The notes below the pieces were generated by a model that saw only the letters and a list, made by a program, of their open reading frames with translations, had not been told where the DNA came from and did no database searches. Below, piece by piece: positions 5,729-12,164 of a stretch of DNA of 12,164 nucleotides (position 1 is the stretch's first letter; every line of letters begins with the position of its first letter). The translations under genes were made by a program, and so were the position numbers. Source of the DNA: an uncultured Actinomycetes bacterium (GTDB lineage Bacteria; Actinomycetota; CALGFH01); the NCBI GenBank assembly GCA_937881255.1, contig CALGFH010000174.1, forward strand, positions 1 to 12,164, written 5' to 3'.

Positions 5729-8700
5729 CGCTCCAGGCGCCGGCGGGCCCCGGCGGCGGCGACCAGGTTGCCCTTGCGCCCGTAGCGGTCGAGGGCCTGC
5801 TCGATCGCGGCCCGGGCCTCGGCGGTCCGGCCGGCCTGCTCGAGCACCACGGCCAGCTCGAGCAGGGCGTCGCCGTGCTGGTTGAGGAAGTCGGTCCGGG
5901 CCGCCAGGGCGACCGCCGAGCGGGCCAGCTCCTCGGCCTCCCCGAGCTGCCCGCGGGAGGCCAGGATCCTGGCCTGGAGGCCCTGCCAGACCATCTGGGC
6001 CGAGAGGTCGTCCTCGCCGGCCGCCTCCCGGCTGACCTCGATGAAGCGCTCGGCCTCCTCCAGGCGGCCCTGGGCGGCGATCGCCTGGGCCAGGAAGGCC
6101 GCGGTGGTGGCCAGGTAGCCCTTCTCGCCCATCGCCTCCAGCCCCTCGTAGTCGCGGCGCAGGTGCGCCTCGGCGGTGGCCGCGTCCCCGGCCAGCATGG
6201 CCACGAAGCTGGCCGGGTGGGTGACCGACGAGGTCATGGTCACGCCCAGCTCCTCGAAGGCGGCCATGCCCCTGGCCAGCAGCTCCCGCGCCTCGGCGAC
6301 CCGGTCCTGCATGGCGTACAGGCCGGCCAGGTGGTTGAGGATCACCGCCTCGCCGGTCTGGTGGCTGCCGACCTCCTCCAGATACCGCTCGCAGCGGCCG
6401 ATGGCCTCGGGGGCCGGGGCCGGGCCCCACAGGGCGGCCGAGGCCAGCCAGCCGAGCACCTCGGTGAGCTGCCGCTCGTCCCCGGCCCGGCGGGCGTGGA
6501 CGGCCGCCTGGCGCCAGGCGTCCTCGGCGGCGGCCGAGTCGGCCTGCAGCCAGTGCACGGCCGCCCGCAGCCGCCAGGCCTGGCAGCGGCCGACCTCGTC
6601 GCCGGCCCGCTCGAACGTCGCCAGGAGGCCGGGGAGGGCCTGGCCGACCTCGGCGGCGGCGCCGCCCATGTCGACCTGCAGGCCCAGCAGCAGCCGCTGG
6701 ACCCGGGCCCGGGCGGCCAGCCGCTGGTCGCCGGCGGCCCCGGCGATCGCCTCGGCCTCGGCCAGGGCCTGGCCGGCCTGGTCGAGCCGGCCCGCCTCCA
6801 TCAGGGCCGCGCCCAGGCCGGTCTGGGCCCTGGCCCGGGCCGGGTCGCCGGCCGGGAGCAGCGAGGCCGCCCGCTGGAGCAGGCGCACCGCGGCCGGGAC
6901 GTCGCCGCGGGCATGGGCCCTGGTCCCGGCCGCCTCCAGGTGGCCGGCGCCCCGCCGGGCCAGGGCCCGGACCTCCTCGTCCACCGGCCCCAGCTCGCGC
7001 CGGTAGCGGACCGCCTGCTCCAGGTGGTAGCCGACGATCTCGTCCTCGGCGCCCTGGCCATCGGACCAGCCGGCGAAGCGCTGATGGAGCTCGGCCCGGT
7101 GCGACTTGGGGATGGCCCGGTAGGCCGCCTGCTGCACCAGCAGGTGGTGGAAGTGGAACCGCCCGGGGGTGCCGGGGCCGGGCGGTGGCGCCTCGACCAG
7201 CCCCTTGGCGGCCAGGGCCCGCAGGTGGCGCCCGAGCGGGCCGCGGCCCTCGGCCGGCAGCAGCTCGGCCACGGCCTCGCGGGTGAAGTCGCGGCCGATC
7301 ACGGCCGCCCGCCACAGCACCGCCCGCTCGCCCGGGCCGAGCAGCTCCAGCCGGGCGGCCAGCAGGGCCTGGATGGTGGCCGGCAGCTGGGGCTCGTCCT
7401 CGCCCCAGTGCTGCTCGCCAAGGGAGGCGGCCAGCTGCTCCAGGAACAGCGGGTTGCCGGCGGCGACCTCGAGCAGCCGCCGGCTGGCCTCGGGCGGCGC
7501 CCCGGCCAGCGCCCCCAGCAGCGCGCCGGCGTCCTCCTCGGCCAGCGGCCCCAGCTCGACCCGGATCGCCCCGGCGGCCAGGCCAGGCCGCCGCTCCAGC
7601 AGCTCGGGGCGGGCCAGGCAGACCAGGAGCATCCCCTGCCTGGCCTGGGTGGCCACGGCCTCGGCCAGGTCGAGGAAGGTGGGCTCGGCCCAGTGCAGGT
7701 CCTCAAGGACCACCACCAGCGGGCGCCGGCGGGCCAGCGTCTCCAGCAGCCGGCGGGTCGCCCAGAAGATCTCGGGAGCGGCCAGCGTCCCACCCCGATC
7801 CTCCGGGGGACCACCCTGGCGGTCCCCCGGACCCCCCGATCCACCGGGGGACCCCCCTGGCGGTTCCCCGGACCCCCCCCCGGCCGAGCGCCCCGGCCAG
7901 CCACTCGGCCACCCGGGCCGCGTCGGCTGGCGGTCCCCCGGACCCCCCCGGCCGAGCGCCCCGGCCAGCCACTCGGCCACCCGGGCCGCGTCGGCCTCGC
8001 CGTCCAGCAGCGCCTCCAGCTCCTGGCGGGTCCCCTCCGGCGCCCCGGCCTGGGCGACCAGCTCGCGCAGGGGCCAGAAGGTGATGCCGTCGCCATAGGG
8101 CAGGCACCGGCCCGTCAGCACCGCCGCCTCGGCCGCGACCTGGGCGGCCAGCTCGTGGGCCAGCCGGGACTTGCCGATGCCGGCCTCGCCGAGGACGGTC
8201 GCCAGCACCGGCCGGCCGTCGCGGACCGCCCGGCCCAGCCCCTCTCGGAGCCGCCCCAGCTCCTCGTCCCGGCCGACCAGCGGCGCGTCCAGGCGGACGG
8301 GCAGGGGCCGGGCGCCGATGGGGGCCGCCAGCAGCCGGAACCGGCCGTCGCCGGCCGGCTCGACCTCCAGCGCGGCCGCGGCCAGGCGGCGGGTCTGGTC
8401 GCCGACCAGGATCTCGCCCGGCGCCGCCCGCTGGGCCAGCTCCTCGGCCTGGCCGACGGCGTCGCCGGCGAAGCCCGCCGGCTCGGGGCCGCCGACCAGC
8501 GCCTCCCCGGTGGCCAGGCCGACCCGTGTGGCCAGGGTCAGCCCGCGCTCCTCCAGGGCGGCGGCCTCGGCCTCCAGCGCCCCCGTGGCGGCCAGGGCCG
8601 CCTGGGCGGCCCGCAGGGCGTCGTCCTCGTGCAGGGTGGGGACGCCGAAGACCCCGACGATGCGCCGGCCGACCACCGCCGACAGCCGCCCGCCGTGCCG

Positions 8701-9609
8701 CTCCAGGGTGGCGCCGAGGATGGCCTGGGCCTGCTCCAGGACGTTCCGGAGCGCCTCCGGGTCGAGGGCCGTTCCCGCGCCCGAGGCGACCTCCAGCTCG
8801 GCGCAGAGCACCGTCACCGGCTTGCGGGCGGGCACGGCGGCGGCGGCGACCGGCGGCGGCGCCGGGGCCGTCCGCAGGGCCGGGTCGTGGCGGAGGATGG
8901 CCCCCTCCAGCTCGCCAAGGGCCGGGGCCGGCTCCAGGCCGAGCTCCTCCAGCAGCAGCTCCCGGACCTCGCGGTAGGCCTCCAGGGCCTCGGCCTGGCG
9001 GCCGGCGCGGTACAGGGCGAGCATCAGCTGGCCGCGGAGCCGCTCGCGCAGCGGCTGCTCGGCGACCAGGCGCTGGAGCTCGCCGACCAGCTCGGCCCCG
9101 GCGCCGAGGGCCAGGTCGGCCTCGACCCGCTCCTCGACGCAGACCAGCCGCAGCTCCTCCAGCCGGGCGATCTCGGCCTGGGCGAACGGCTCGTAGCGGA
9201 AGTCGGCCAGGGCCGGCCCCCGCCACAGGGCCAGCGCCTCGGCCAGGGTGTCGGCGGCCTCGGCGGCGGCCCCGTCGGCCAGGGCCTGGCGACCCTGGGC
9301 GAGCAGGCGCTCGAACCGGCTCAGGTCGACCTCGTCGGGGACGGCCCGGAACAGGTACCCGGGCGGCCTGGTGACCAGCCGCCCCTGGGGCAGGGCCCGG
9401 CGCAGCCGCGACACGGCCGCCTGGAGGGCGTTGGCCGCCCCCGGGGGCGCGTCCTCGCCCCACAGCTCCATCAGCACGCGCTCGCTGGCCACGACCTGGT
9501 TGGCGTGCAGCACCAGCAGGGCGAGCACGGCCCGCTGGCGGGCTCCCCCGTACGCGATCGACCGCCCGCCGTCCGCCAGCTCCAGCGGACCCAGGAGGCG
9601 AACCTCCAT
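5713..9609 (-). CDS. Large SARP/BTAD-cyclase-STAND-TPR transcriptional regulator
   Basis: 1298-residue cytoplasmic regulator. Domains in order: OmpR-like winged helix of the SARP type (1-90, MEVRLLGPLEL to RPPGYLFRAV); bacterial transcriptional activator domain (about 97-242); class III nucleotide-cyclase-like domain (about 262-427); STAND/AAA-type ATPase (about 442-720) with LVGRDEEL, Walker A GEAGIGKS (474-481) and Walker B LVVVLEDLHWAEP (631-643); a helical/winged region; and a TPR-like helical tail (about 880-1298). The cyclase domain is catalytically dead: the first metal Asp is Glu271 (VLCAEL) and the second is Arg315 (GRRIVGVFG). It may be a sensor or dimerisation module. A Pro/Gly-rich insertion (about 555-607) splits Walker A from Walker B and is encoded by tandem repeats. 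ATG 9609 is preceded by GGAGGAG. Known large SARPs activate specialised-metabolism or stress genes; an 11-bp-spaced heptamer pair lies upstream here. The regulon is otherwise unknown. Confidence 0.92.
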   Translation of the reverse strand: MEVRLLGPLELADGGRSIAYGGARQRAVLALLVLHANQVVASERVLMELWGEDAPPGAANALQAAVSRLRRALPQGRLVTRPPGYLFRAVPDEVDLSRFERLLAQGRQALADGAAAEAADTLAEALALWRGPALADFRYEPFAQAEIARLEELRLVCVEERVEADLALGAGAELVGELQRLVAEQPLRERLRGQLMLALYRAGRQAEALEAYREVRELLLEELGLEPAPALGELEGAILRHDPALRTAPAPPPVAAAAVPARKPVTVLCAELEVASGAGTALDPEALRNVLEQAQAILGATLERHGGRLSAVVGRRIVGVFGVPTLHEDDALRAAQAALAATGALEAEAAALEERGLTLATRVGLATGEALVGGPEPAGFAGDAVGQAEELAQRAAPGEILVGDQTRRLAAAALEVEPAGDGRFRLLAAPIGARPLPVRLDAPLVGRDEELGRLREGLGRAVRDGRPVLATVLGEAGIGKSRLAHELAAQVAAEAAVLTGRCLPYGDGITFWPLRELVAQAGAPEGTRQELEALLDGEADAARVAEWLAGALGRGGPGDRQPTRPGWPSGWPGRSAGGGSGEPPGGSPGGSGGPGDRQGGPPEDRGGTLAAPEIFWATRRLLETLARRRPLVVVLEDLHWAEPTFLDLAEAVATQARQGMLLVCLARPELLERRPGLAAGAIRVELGPLAEEDAGALLGALAGAPPEASRRLLEVAAGNPLFLEQLAASLGEQHWGEDEPQLPATIQALLAARLELLGPGERAVLWRAAVIGRDFTREAVAELLPAEGRGPLGRHLRALAAKGLVEAPPPGPGTPGRFHFHHLLVQQAAYRAIPKSHRAELHQRFAGWSDGQGAEDEIVGYHLEQAVRYRRELGPVDEEVRALARRGAGHLEAAGTRAHARGDVPAAVRLLQRAASLLPAGDPARARAQTGLGAALMEAGRLDQAGQALAEAEAIAGAAGDQRLAARARVQRLLLGLQVDMGGAAAEVGQALPGLLATFERAGDEVGRCQAWRLRAAVHWLQADSAAAEDAWRQAAVHARRAGDERQLTEVLGWLASAALWGPAPAPEAIGRCERYLEEVGSHQTGEAVILNHLAGLYAMQDRVAEARELLARGMAAFEELGVTMTSSVTHPASFVAMLAGDAATAEAHLRRDYEGLEAMGEKGYLATTAAFLAQAIAAQGRLEEAERFIEVSREAAGEDDLSAQMVWQGLQARILASRGQLGEAEELARSAVALAARTDFLNQHGDALLELAVVLEQAGRTAEARAAIEQALDRYGRKGNLVAAAGARRRLERLTPG
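7797..7878. repeat. Two tandem 41-bp palindromic units within the regulator gene
   Basis: Two adjacent 41-bp copies, 7797-7837 and 7838-7878, differ at only three positions (T/A at 7802/7843, A/C at 7813/7854, C/T at 7824/7865). Each is an inverted repeat. In the first copy TCCGGGGGACC (7802-7812) pairs perfectly over 11 bp with GGTCCCCCGGA (7821-7831) around an 8-base loop. In the second copy the stem has one mismatch. They lie inside the coding region for the ATPase-domain insertion. The unit length is not a multiple of three, so each copy is translated in a different frame. Confidence 0.85.
7858..7995. repeat. Tandem 70/68-bp duplication with unequal C tracts
   Basis: 7858-7927 (70 bp) and 7928-7995 (68 bp) are direct tandem copies. 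They are identical except for one T/C difference (7865 versus 7935) and the length of a C homopolymer: nine C at 7873-7881, seven C at 7943-7949. The 46 bases after each tract are identical. The gene-proximal copy (7928-7995) encodes the expected ADAARVAEWLAGALGRGG. The second copy is read in another frame as PTRPGWPSGWPGRSAGG. The combined length of 138 bp is divisible by three, so the reading frame survives only because the two tracts differ by two bases. The first 21 bp of this unit overlap the right half of the second 41-bp unit. Confidence 0.9.
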
Positions 9610-9647
9610 CGCTCCTCCAGGGCGGCGAGTTGGTGCGCCCCCGCGGC

Positions 9648-9677
9648 ATTCTCCCGCCCCGGAAGGCGAGGGGACAA
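9648..9677 (-). promoter_or_regulatory. Candidate promoter of the SARP-STAND regulator
   Basis: On the minus strand, TTGTCC (complement of 9672-9677) and GAGAAT (complement of 9648-9653) are separated by 18 bases and each matches the sigma-70 consensus at four of six positions. Transcription would start near 9641, a leader of about 32 nt before ATG 9609. The heptamer repeats lie 16 bases upstream of the -35. Confidence 0.35.
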
Positions 9678-9693
9678 CCGCCCCCGCCGGGAG

Positions 9694-9711
9694 CTGTCAG
9701 CCAACTGTCAG
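9694..9711. promoter_or_regulatory. Direct heptamer repeat resembling a SARP operator
   Basis: CTGTCAG occurs twice in direct orientation, at 9694-9700 and 9705-9711, separated by CCAA, a period of exactly 11 bp. SARP regulators bind heptameric direct repeats repeating every 11 bp, that is, on one face of the helix. The pair sits in the divergent region between the SARP-type regulator and the repeat-protein gene, so it could serve autoregulation, activation of the plus-strand gene, or both. A possible -10 for the plus strand, CAGGCT, lies at 9722-9727, ten bases from the second heptamer. No third copy is visible. Confidence 0.55.
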
Positions 9712-9773
9712 CGGCCGCGCGCAGGCTCCGTTCCAACAGCACAGGGGATCCACCCCCCGACCAAGGAGGAACC

Positions 9774-10259
9774 ATGCCGAAGCTCACGCGGACGCTCGTG
9801 CTCGGCGCCATGCTGGCCGTCATGAGCTCGGCGACGGCCGCCGTCGCCCAGGAGCCCACCGCCTCCGACCAGGCCGTCCAGCAGTTCCGGGCCGGCGAGC
9901 GGTCCACGCTGGGCCAGCCCGTCAGCCACGACCAGGCGGTCCAGCAGTTCCGGGCCGGCGAGCGGTCGTCGCAGGCCCAGGCCGCCGCTCCCGACCAGGC
10001 CGTGCAGCGGTTCCGGGCGGGCGAACGCGCCTCGCAGGTCCAGTCCGCCTCGGCGGCCGAGGGGTCGTCGCTGGCCCAGCAGCGCCGCTGGTACTACGAG
10101 TCCACCCGGGTCCGGCCGGCCGCCGTCCCCGCGCGGCCCGCCGAGCCCGGGACGCCCGTCGCCCTGCTTGCCGCCCTGGCCGCGGCCGCGGTCCTGGCCC
10201 TCTCGCTGGACGCCCTGTCCGAGCGGCGCAAGACCCGCAAGACCCCGGTCACCACCTGA
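9774..10259 (+). CDS. Secreted, membrane-anchored protein with three 21-residue repeats
   Basis: 161-residue protein of no family I recognise. ATG 9774 follows AAGGAGG (9763-9769) by four bases. An upstream in-frame start at 9630 would add a Pro/Arg-rich non-signal segment. Residues 1-25 are a signal peptide (basic N-region, hydrophobic core, AVA before Gln26). Residues 32-94 are three copies of a 21-residue unit beginning DQAVQQFRAGER (Asp32, Asp53, Asp74). The third has Arg for the second Gln of the QQ pair. Then come a short aromatic segment (QQRRWYYESTR), a Pro/Ala/Arg-rich stalk, a hydrophobic helix (about 127-145) and a basic tail (SERRKTRK). The expected topology is an exterior N-terminal repeat domain with a single C-terminal anchor. 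The repeats are predicted helical and amphipathic. The gene is divergent from the SARP regulator and shares its control region, so it is a candidate target. Function unknown. Confidence 0.85.
   Translation: MPKLTRTLVLGAMLAVMSSATAAVAQEPTASDQAVQQFRAGERSTLGQPVSHDQAVQQFRAGERSSQAQAAAPDQAVQRFRAGERASQVQSASAAEGSSLAQQRRWYYESTRVRPAAVPARPAEPGTPVALLAALAAAAVLALSLDALSERRKTRKTPVTT
9867..10055 (+). repeat. Three 63-bp coding repeats
   Basis: Direct in-frame repeats at about 9867-9929, 9930-9992 and 9993-10055. They are best conserved in the first 36 bases, encoding DQAVQ(Q/R)FRAGER; the remaining 27 bases diverge (Ser/Gln/Ala-rich). Conservation is at both protein and DNA level, which suggests recent duplication or ongoing homogenisation. 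Confidence 0.85.
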
Positions 10260-10280
10260 CCTGATCCCGCCGCACCGGCC

Positions 10281-10316
10281 CGATGGGGCTGCCGCGCCCA
10301 CCCGGCAGCCCCATCG
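10281..10316. terminator. Bidirectional terminator hairpin
   Basis: A perfect 14-bp stem, 10281-10294 with 10303-10316 (arms containing GATGGGGCTGCC and GGCAGCCCCATC), encloses an 8-base loop. It lies between the stop of the repeat protein (10257-10259) and the stop of the convergent Kelch-like gene (10327-10329), so it can serve both. There is no clear T-tract on either side. Confidence 0.75.
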
Positions 10317-10326
10317 CCCGTTGCGC

Positions 10327-11670
10327 TCAGGGGTGGTAGGCGACCAGGCCGTTGGCGCTCGACTCGTGGCTCGCCCCGGCGATCAGGAACACCGGGCCGG
10401 CGGCGACCATCTTGCCCTGGCCGTTCCGGGGCGCGTCCCGGACCTTGACCCAGCGCCCGGCCTCGAGGTCCCACAGGGCGTGGCCGCAGCCCCGGACCAG
10501 CGCCACACGGCCGTTGGCGGCGACGACCGGGGAGCCCTCGCACTCCTGGATCGGGATACGAGGCAGCCGGCGCCAGGCGTTCCGCCCGGGGTCGTAGAGG
10601 ACCGCGCGCAGGTCGTAGTCCGTCGCCATCACCTCGCTGCCGGTCCAGGCGGCGGACGAGGCCTGGGGCGAGAGCCGCACGGGAGGGAGGGTGCGCCAGG
10701 TGTCGGCCGCGGGGTCGTAGGCCAGCCCGGTGGCATCGGGTCGCGTCGAGACGTTGTTGCCGTCAAGGAGCGACCCGATCACCACCATCTCCCGCCCCGT
10801 CCAGACCGTGCTCGGTGCCGTCCACCCGGCATCGTTGAGGGCGACCGGCGCGGCCGCGATCGTCCGCCACCGGTTGGCCCGGGGGTCGAAGGCGGCCCCG
10901 TCGCGGACGGCGGGCTGGTCCCTGCTGATGCTTCCCCAGACGACCATCTCGGTCCCGGTCCACACCGTCGCCACCGGCGCCCGAGCCGACAGCGGCGCGG
11001 CCGGCAGCGTGCGCCAGGTGTCGGTCGCGGGATCGTAGGCGGCGCCGTCATCGACCCGGCGTTGGCCTGTGACGGACCCGCCCCAGACCAGCACCTCGTC
11101 GCCGGTCCAGACGGCGGCGGCCGCCGACCTCCCGGCCAGCGGTGCCGGAGAGATCGCATGCCACCTGCGCGCCACCGGGTCGAACAGCCAGCCGGTGGCG
11201 TGGCTGCCGCCCGACCACGACTGGCCGCCCCAGAAGAACAGGCCGTTGCCGATCCACAGGGAGGTCCCGTCGTTGCGGGGCCTCGGCGGCTTGGGAAGCG
11301 CGGTCCATCCCTTGGGCAGCCGCGCCAGGGCGCGGAGGGCCTGCTCCGGCGTGCCCAGGGGAGCGGGCCTGGCCGCGCGAGGGGTCGCCGTGGTCGCGGT
11401 CGGGGCGGTGGTGGTCGAGGTGGCCGGCGGGCCCGGCGTGGTCGCCGCCGGCCCGGGAGGCCGGTCGACCACGCCGGCCGGCTCGCGCAGCCGCTCCAGC
11501 CCGGCCTGGCCCAGCGGCACCAGCAGCACCAGCAGCGCGACCCCGGCCACCGCGCCCCCGACGCGGCGCCGCCGGAGCTGCCCCACCCGCCGCCGTAGGG
11601 CCGCCGTGTCCAGGTCGCCCCGCGGCTCCTGCGCGGCCCGGCGGAGCCGCTCTCGGATGTCAGGGACCAT
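10327..11670 (-). CDS. Membrane-anchored Kelch-like beta-propeller, cotranscribed with ECF sigma factor
   Basis: 447-residue protein. Residues 1-37 are cytoplasmic and very basic (RERLRRAAQ; LRRRVGQLRRRR). Residues 38-54 form one membrane helix, and residues 65-105 are a Pro/Thr-rich extracellular linker. Residues 130-447 carry six propeller-type repeats of the form WTGxExVVWGG...AYDPxxDTWRTLP, with blade Trp at 170, 219, 268, 325, 366 and 407. This is Kelch-like spacing with a final strand that could close the ring. Cys377 and Cys395 could pair. The gene starts at ATG 11670, with GAGGAGGT (complement of 11676-11683) five bases upstream. It overlaps the 3' end of the sigma-factor gene by 11 bases, so coupled expression is likely. 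That position is usually held by an anti-sigma factor. The short N-terminal segment could bind the sigma factor while the propeller senses outside ligands. No zinc-binding anti-sigma motif is visible, so this role is inference. Confidence 0.88.
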   Translation of the reverse strand: MVPDIRERLRRAAQEPRGDLDTAALRRRVGQLRRRRVGGAVAGVALLVLLVPLGQAGLERLREPAGVVDRPPGPAATTPGPPATSTTTAPTATTATPRAARPAPLGTPEQALRALARLPKGWTALPKPPRPRNDGTSLWIGNGLFFWGGQSWSGGSHATGWLFDPVARRWHAISPAPLAGRSAAAAVWTGDEVLVWGGSVTGQRRVDDGAAYDPATDTWRTLPAAPLSARAPVATVWTGTEMVVWGSISRDQPAVRDGAAFDPRANRWRTIAAAPVALNDAGWTAPSTVWTGREMVVIGSLLDGNNVSTRPDATGLAYDPAADTWRTLPPVRLSPQASSAAWTGSEVMATDYDLRAVLYDPGRNAWRRLPRIPIQECEGSPVVAANGRVALVRGCGHALWDLEAGRWVKVRDAPRNGQGKMVAAGPVFLIAGASHESSANGLVAYHP

Positions 11671-12164
11671 CGGTGACCTCCTCGGCGACCTGCATGCCCT
11701 CGACCCGCCGCATCGCGTCCAGCGCCTTGCTGGTGAGCGACTTCACCGTCCCCGGGGCACACCCCATCAGCCCGGCCACCTCGGACACGGGCAGGTCGGC
11801 GTAGTAGCGCAGCACCAGCGCCGTCCGCTGCCGCCGCGGCAGCGCGGCCACCGCCTGCCGCACCGCGACCGCATCCGCCGGGTCGGGATCGCGCCGCGCC
11901 CCGCCCCCTCGAGCCGCCAGCCGGTCCCGCGCCCGCCGCTCCGCCACCCGCCGCCGCAGCCACGAGTTGGCCAGGTTGATCCCCACCCGATAGGCCCACG
12001 CCGTGGCCAGCGCCTCATCCAGCTCCCGCACCCGCCCCCAGCGCAACCACACCCTGGCCAGCGTCTCCTGCGCCAGCTCCTCGCCCACGTCCCGGTCCCC
12101 GCACAGCAGCCCGAGGGTCCCGACCAGCCGGGGTCGCACCCGCTGACAGAAGCCGACAACGCCC
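11660..12164 (-). CDS. ECF (SigE-like) RNA polymerase sigma factor, 5' end outside window
   Basis: At least 167 residues are visible, and the frame is open to the window edge (GVVGFCQRVRPRLVGTLG...). An internal GTG at 12139 could act as a start but would cut into region 2. Region sigma2 is seen as LLCGDRDVGEELAQETLARV followed by WLRWGRV, then the DNA-melting/-10 helix AYRVGINLANSWLRRR. Region sigma4 is AVAALPRRQRTALVLRYYAD followed by LPVSEVAGLMGCAPGTVKSL, a helix-turn-helix for -35 recognition. The short linker and GTVKSLTSKAL ending fit the actinobacterial SigE-like ECF group. It directs RNA polymerase to a specific promoter set. It overlaps the Kelch-like membrane protein gene by 11 bases, so the two likely form a signal-transduction pair. 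The true start and promoter lie to the right of the window. Confidence 0.9.
   Translation of the reverse strand, partial: GVVGFCQRVRPRLVGTLGLLCGDRDVGEELAQETLARVWLRWGRVRELDEALATAWAYRVGINLANSWLRRRVAERRARDRLAARGGGARRDPDPADAVAVRQAVAALPRRQRTALVLRYYADLPVSEVAGLMGCAPGTVKSLTSKALDAMRRVEGMQVAEEVTDGP

Noticed and set aside
7789..7995. CRISPR array or insertion sequence
   Set aside because: The repeats are contiguous, without unique spacers, are read as coding sequence, and carry no transposase. They are tandem duplications and a hairpin element only.
9630..9773. Longer start (ATG 9630) for the repeat protein
   Set aside because: The extra 48 residues are Pro/Arg-rich, would bury the signal peptide, and cover the promoter/operator region. 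ATG 9774 has a strong Shine-Dalgarno sequence.
5875..9825. 1316-codon open frame on the plus strand opposite the SARP regulator
   Set aside because: Composition is the Gly/Gln/Arg/Ala-rich shadow typical of the antisense of a GC-rich gene. There are no recognisable motifs, whereas the minus strand gives a complete multi-domain protein.
11660..12139. Sigma factor starting at GTG 12139
   Set aside because: Family-like sequence (GFCQRVRPRLVGTL) continues upstream in frame to the window edge, so the real start is outside.

Overview
The window is a very GC-rich (well over 70 % by eye) chromosomal segment from an actinomycete-like bacterium, probably Actinomycetota. The evidence is the almost universal G/C at third codon positions, a large SARP/BTAD-type regulator, a heterodimeric ABC exporter of the type common in that phylum, and an actinobacterial-style ECF sigma factor with a membrane-bound partner. 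No mobile element, CRISPR array, phage gene or rRNA was found. The genus cannot be named from the sequence alone.

Left part (1-2122): the C-terminal end of an unidentified basic protein; a tRNA-Gly(TCC) on the minus strand; a Gfo/Idh/MocA-family NAD(P)-dependent oxidoreductase; and a single-pass membrane-anchored protein with an exported C-terminal domain, closed by a strong hairpin.

Centre (2123-9609): two ABC exporter half-transporters overlap by ATGA and are probably translated from a leaderless promoter. Their nucleotide-binding domains are damaged in complementary ways: the first lacks Walker A but keeps the signature motif, and the second has intact Walker A/B but a broken signature. 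They should form one working and one dead ATP site. Converging on them, six bases away, is a 1298-residue minus-strand regulator: SARP winged helix, BTAD, catalytically dead nucleotide-cyclase domain, STAND ATPase and TPR tail. Its ATPase domain is interrupted by about 53 residues encoded by nested tandem, palindromic, C-tract-rich repeats.

Right part (9610-12164): a 164-bp divergent region holds two CTGTCAG heptamers spaced 11 bp apart, which is SARP-site geometry. It separates the regulator from a secreted, membrane-anchored protein with three 21-residue repeats. That gene converges, across a 14-bp hairpin, on an operon of an ECF sigma factor (its 5' end lies beyond the window) and a membrane-tethered six-bladed Kelch-like propeller that overlaps it by 11 bases.

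Taken together, the right half looks like a signalling and envelope region: two regulators (SARP-STAND and ECF sigma), each next to a membrane protein with an extracellular repeat domain. The clearest unusual features are the repeat insertion inside the STAND domain, the extreme ABC asymmetry, the SARP-like operator, and the sigma/Kelch pair.
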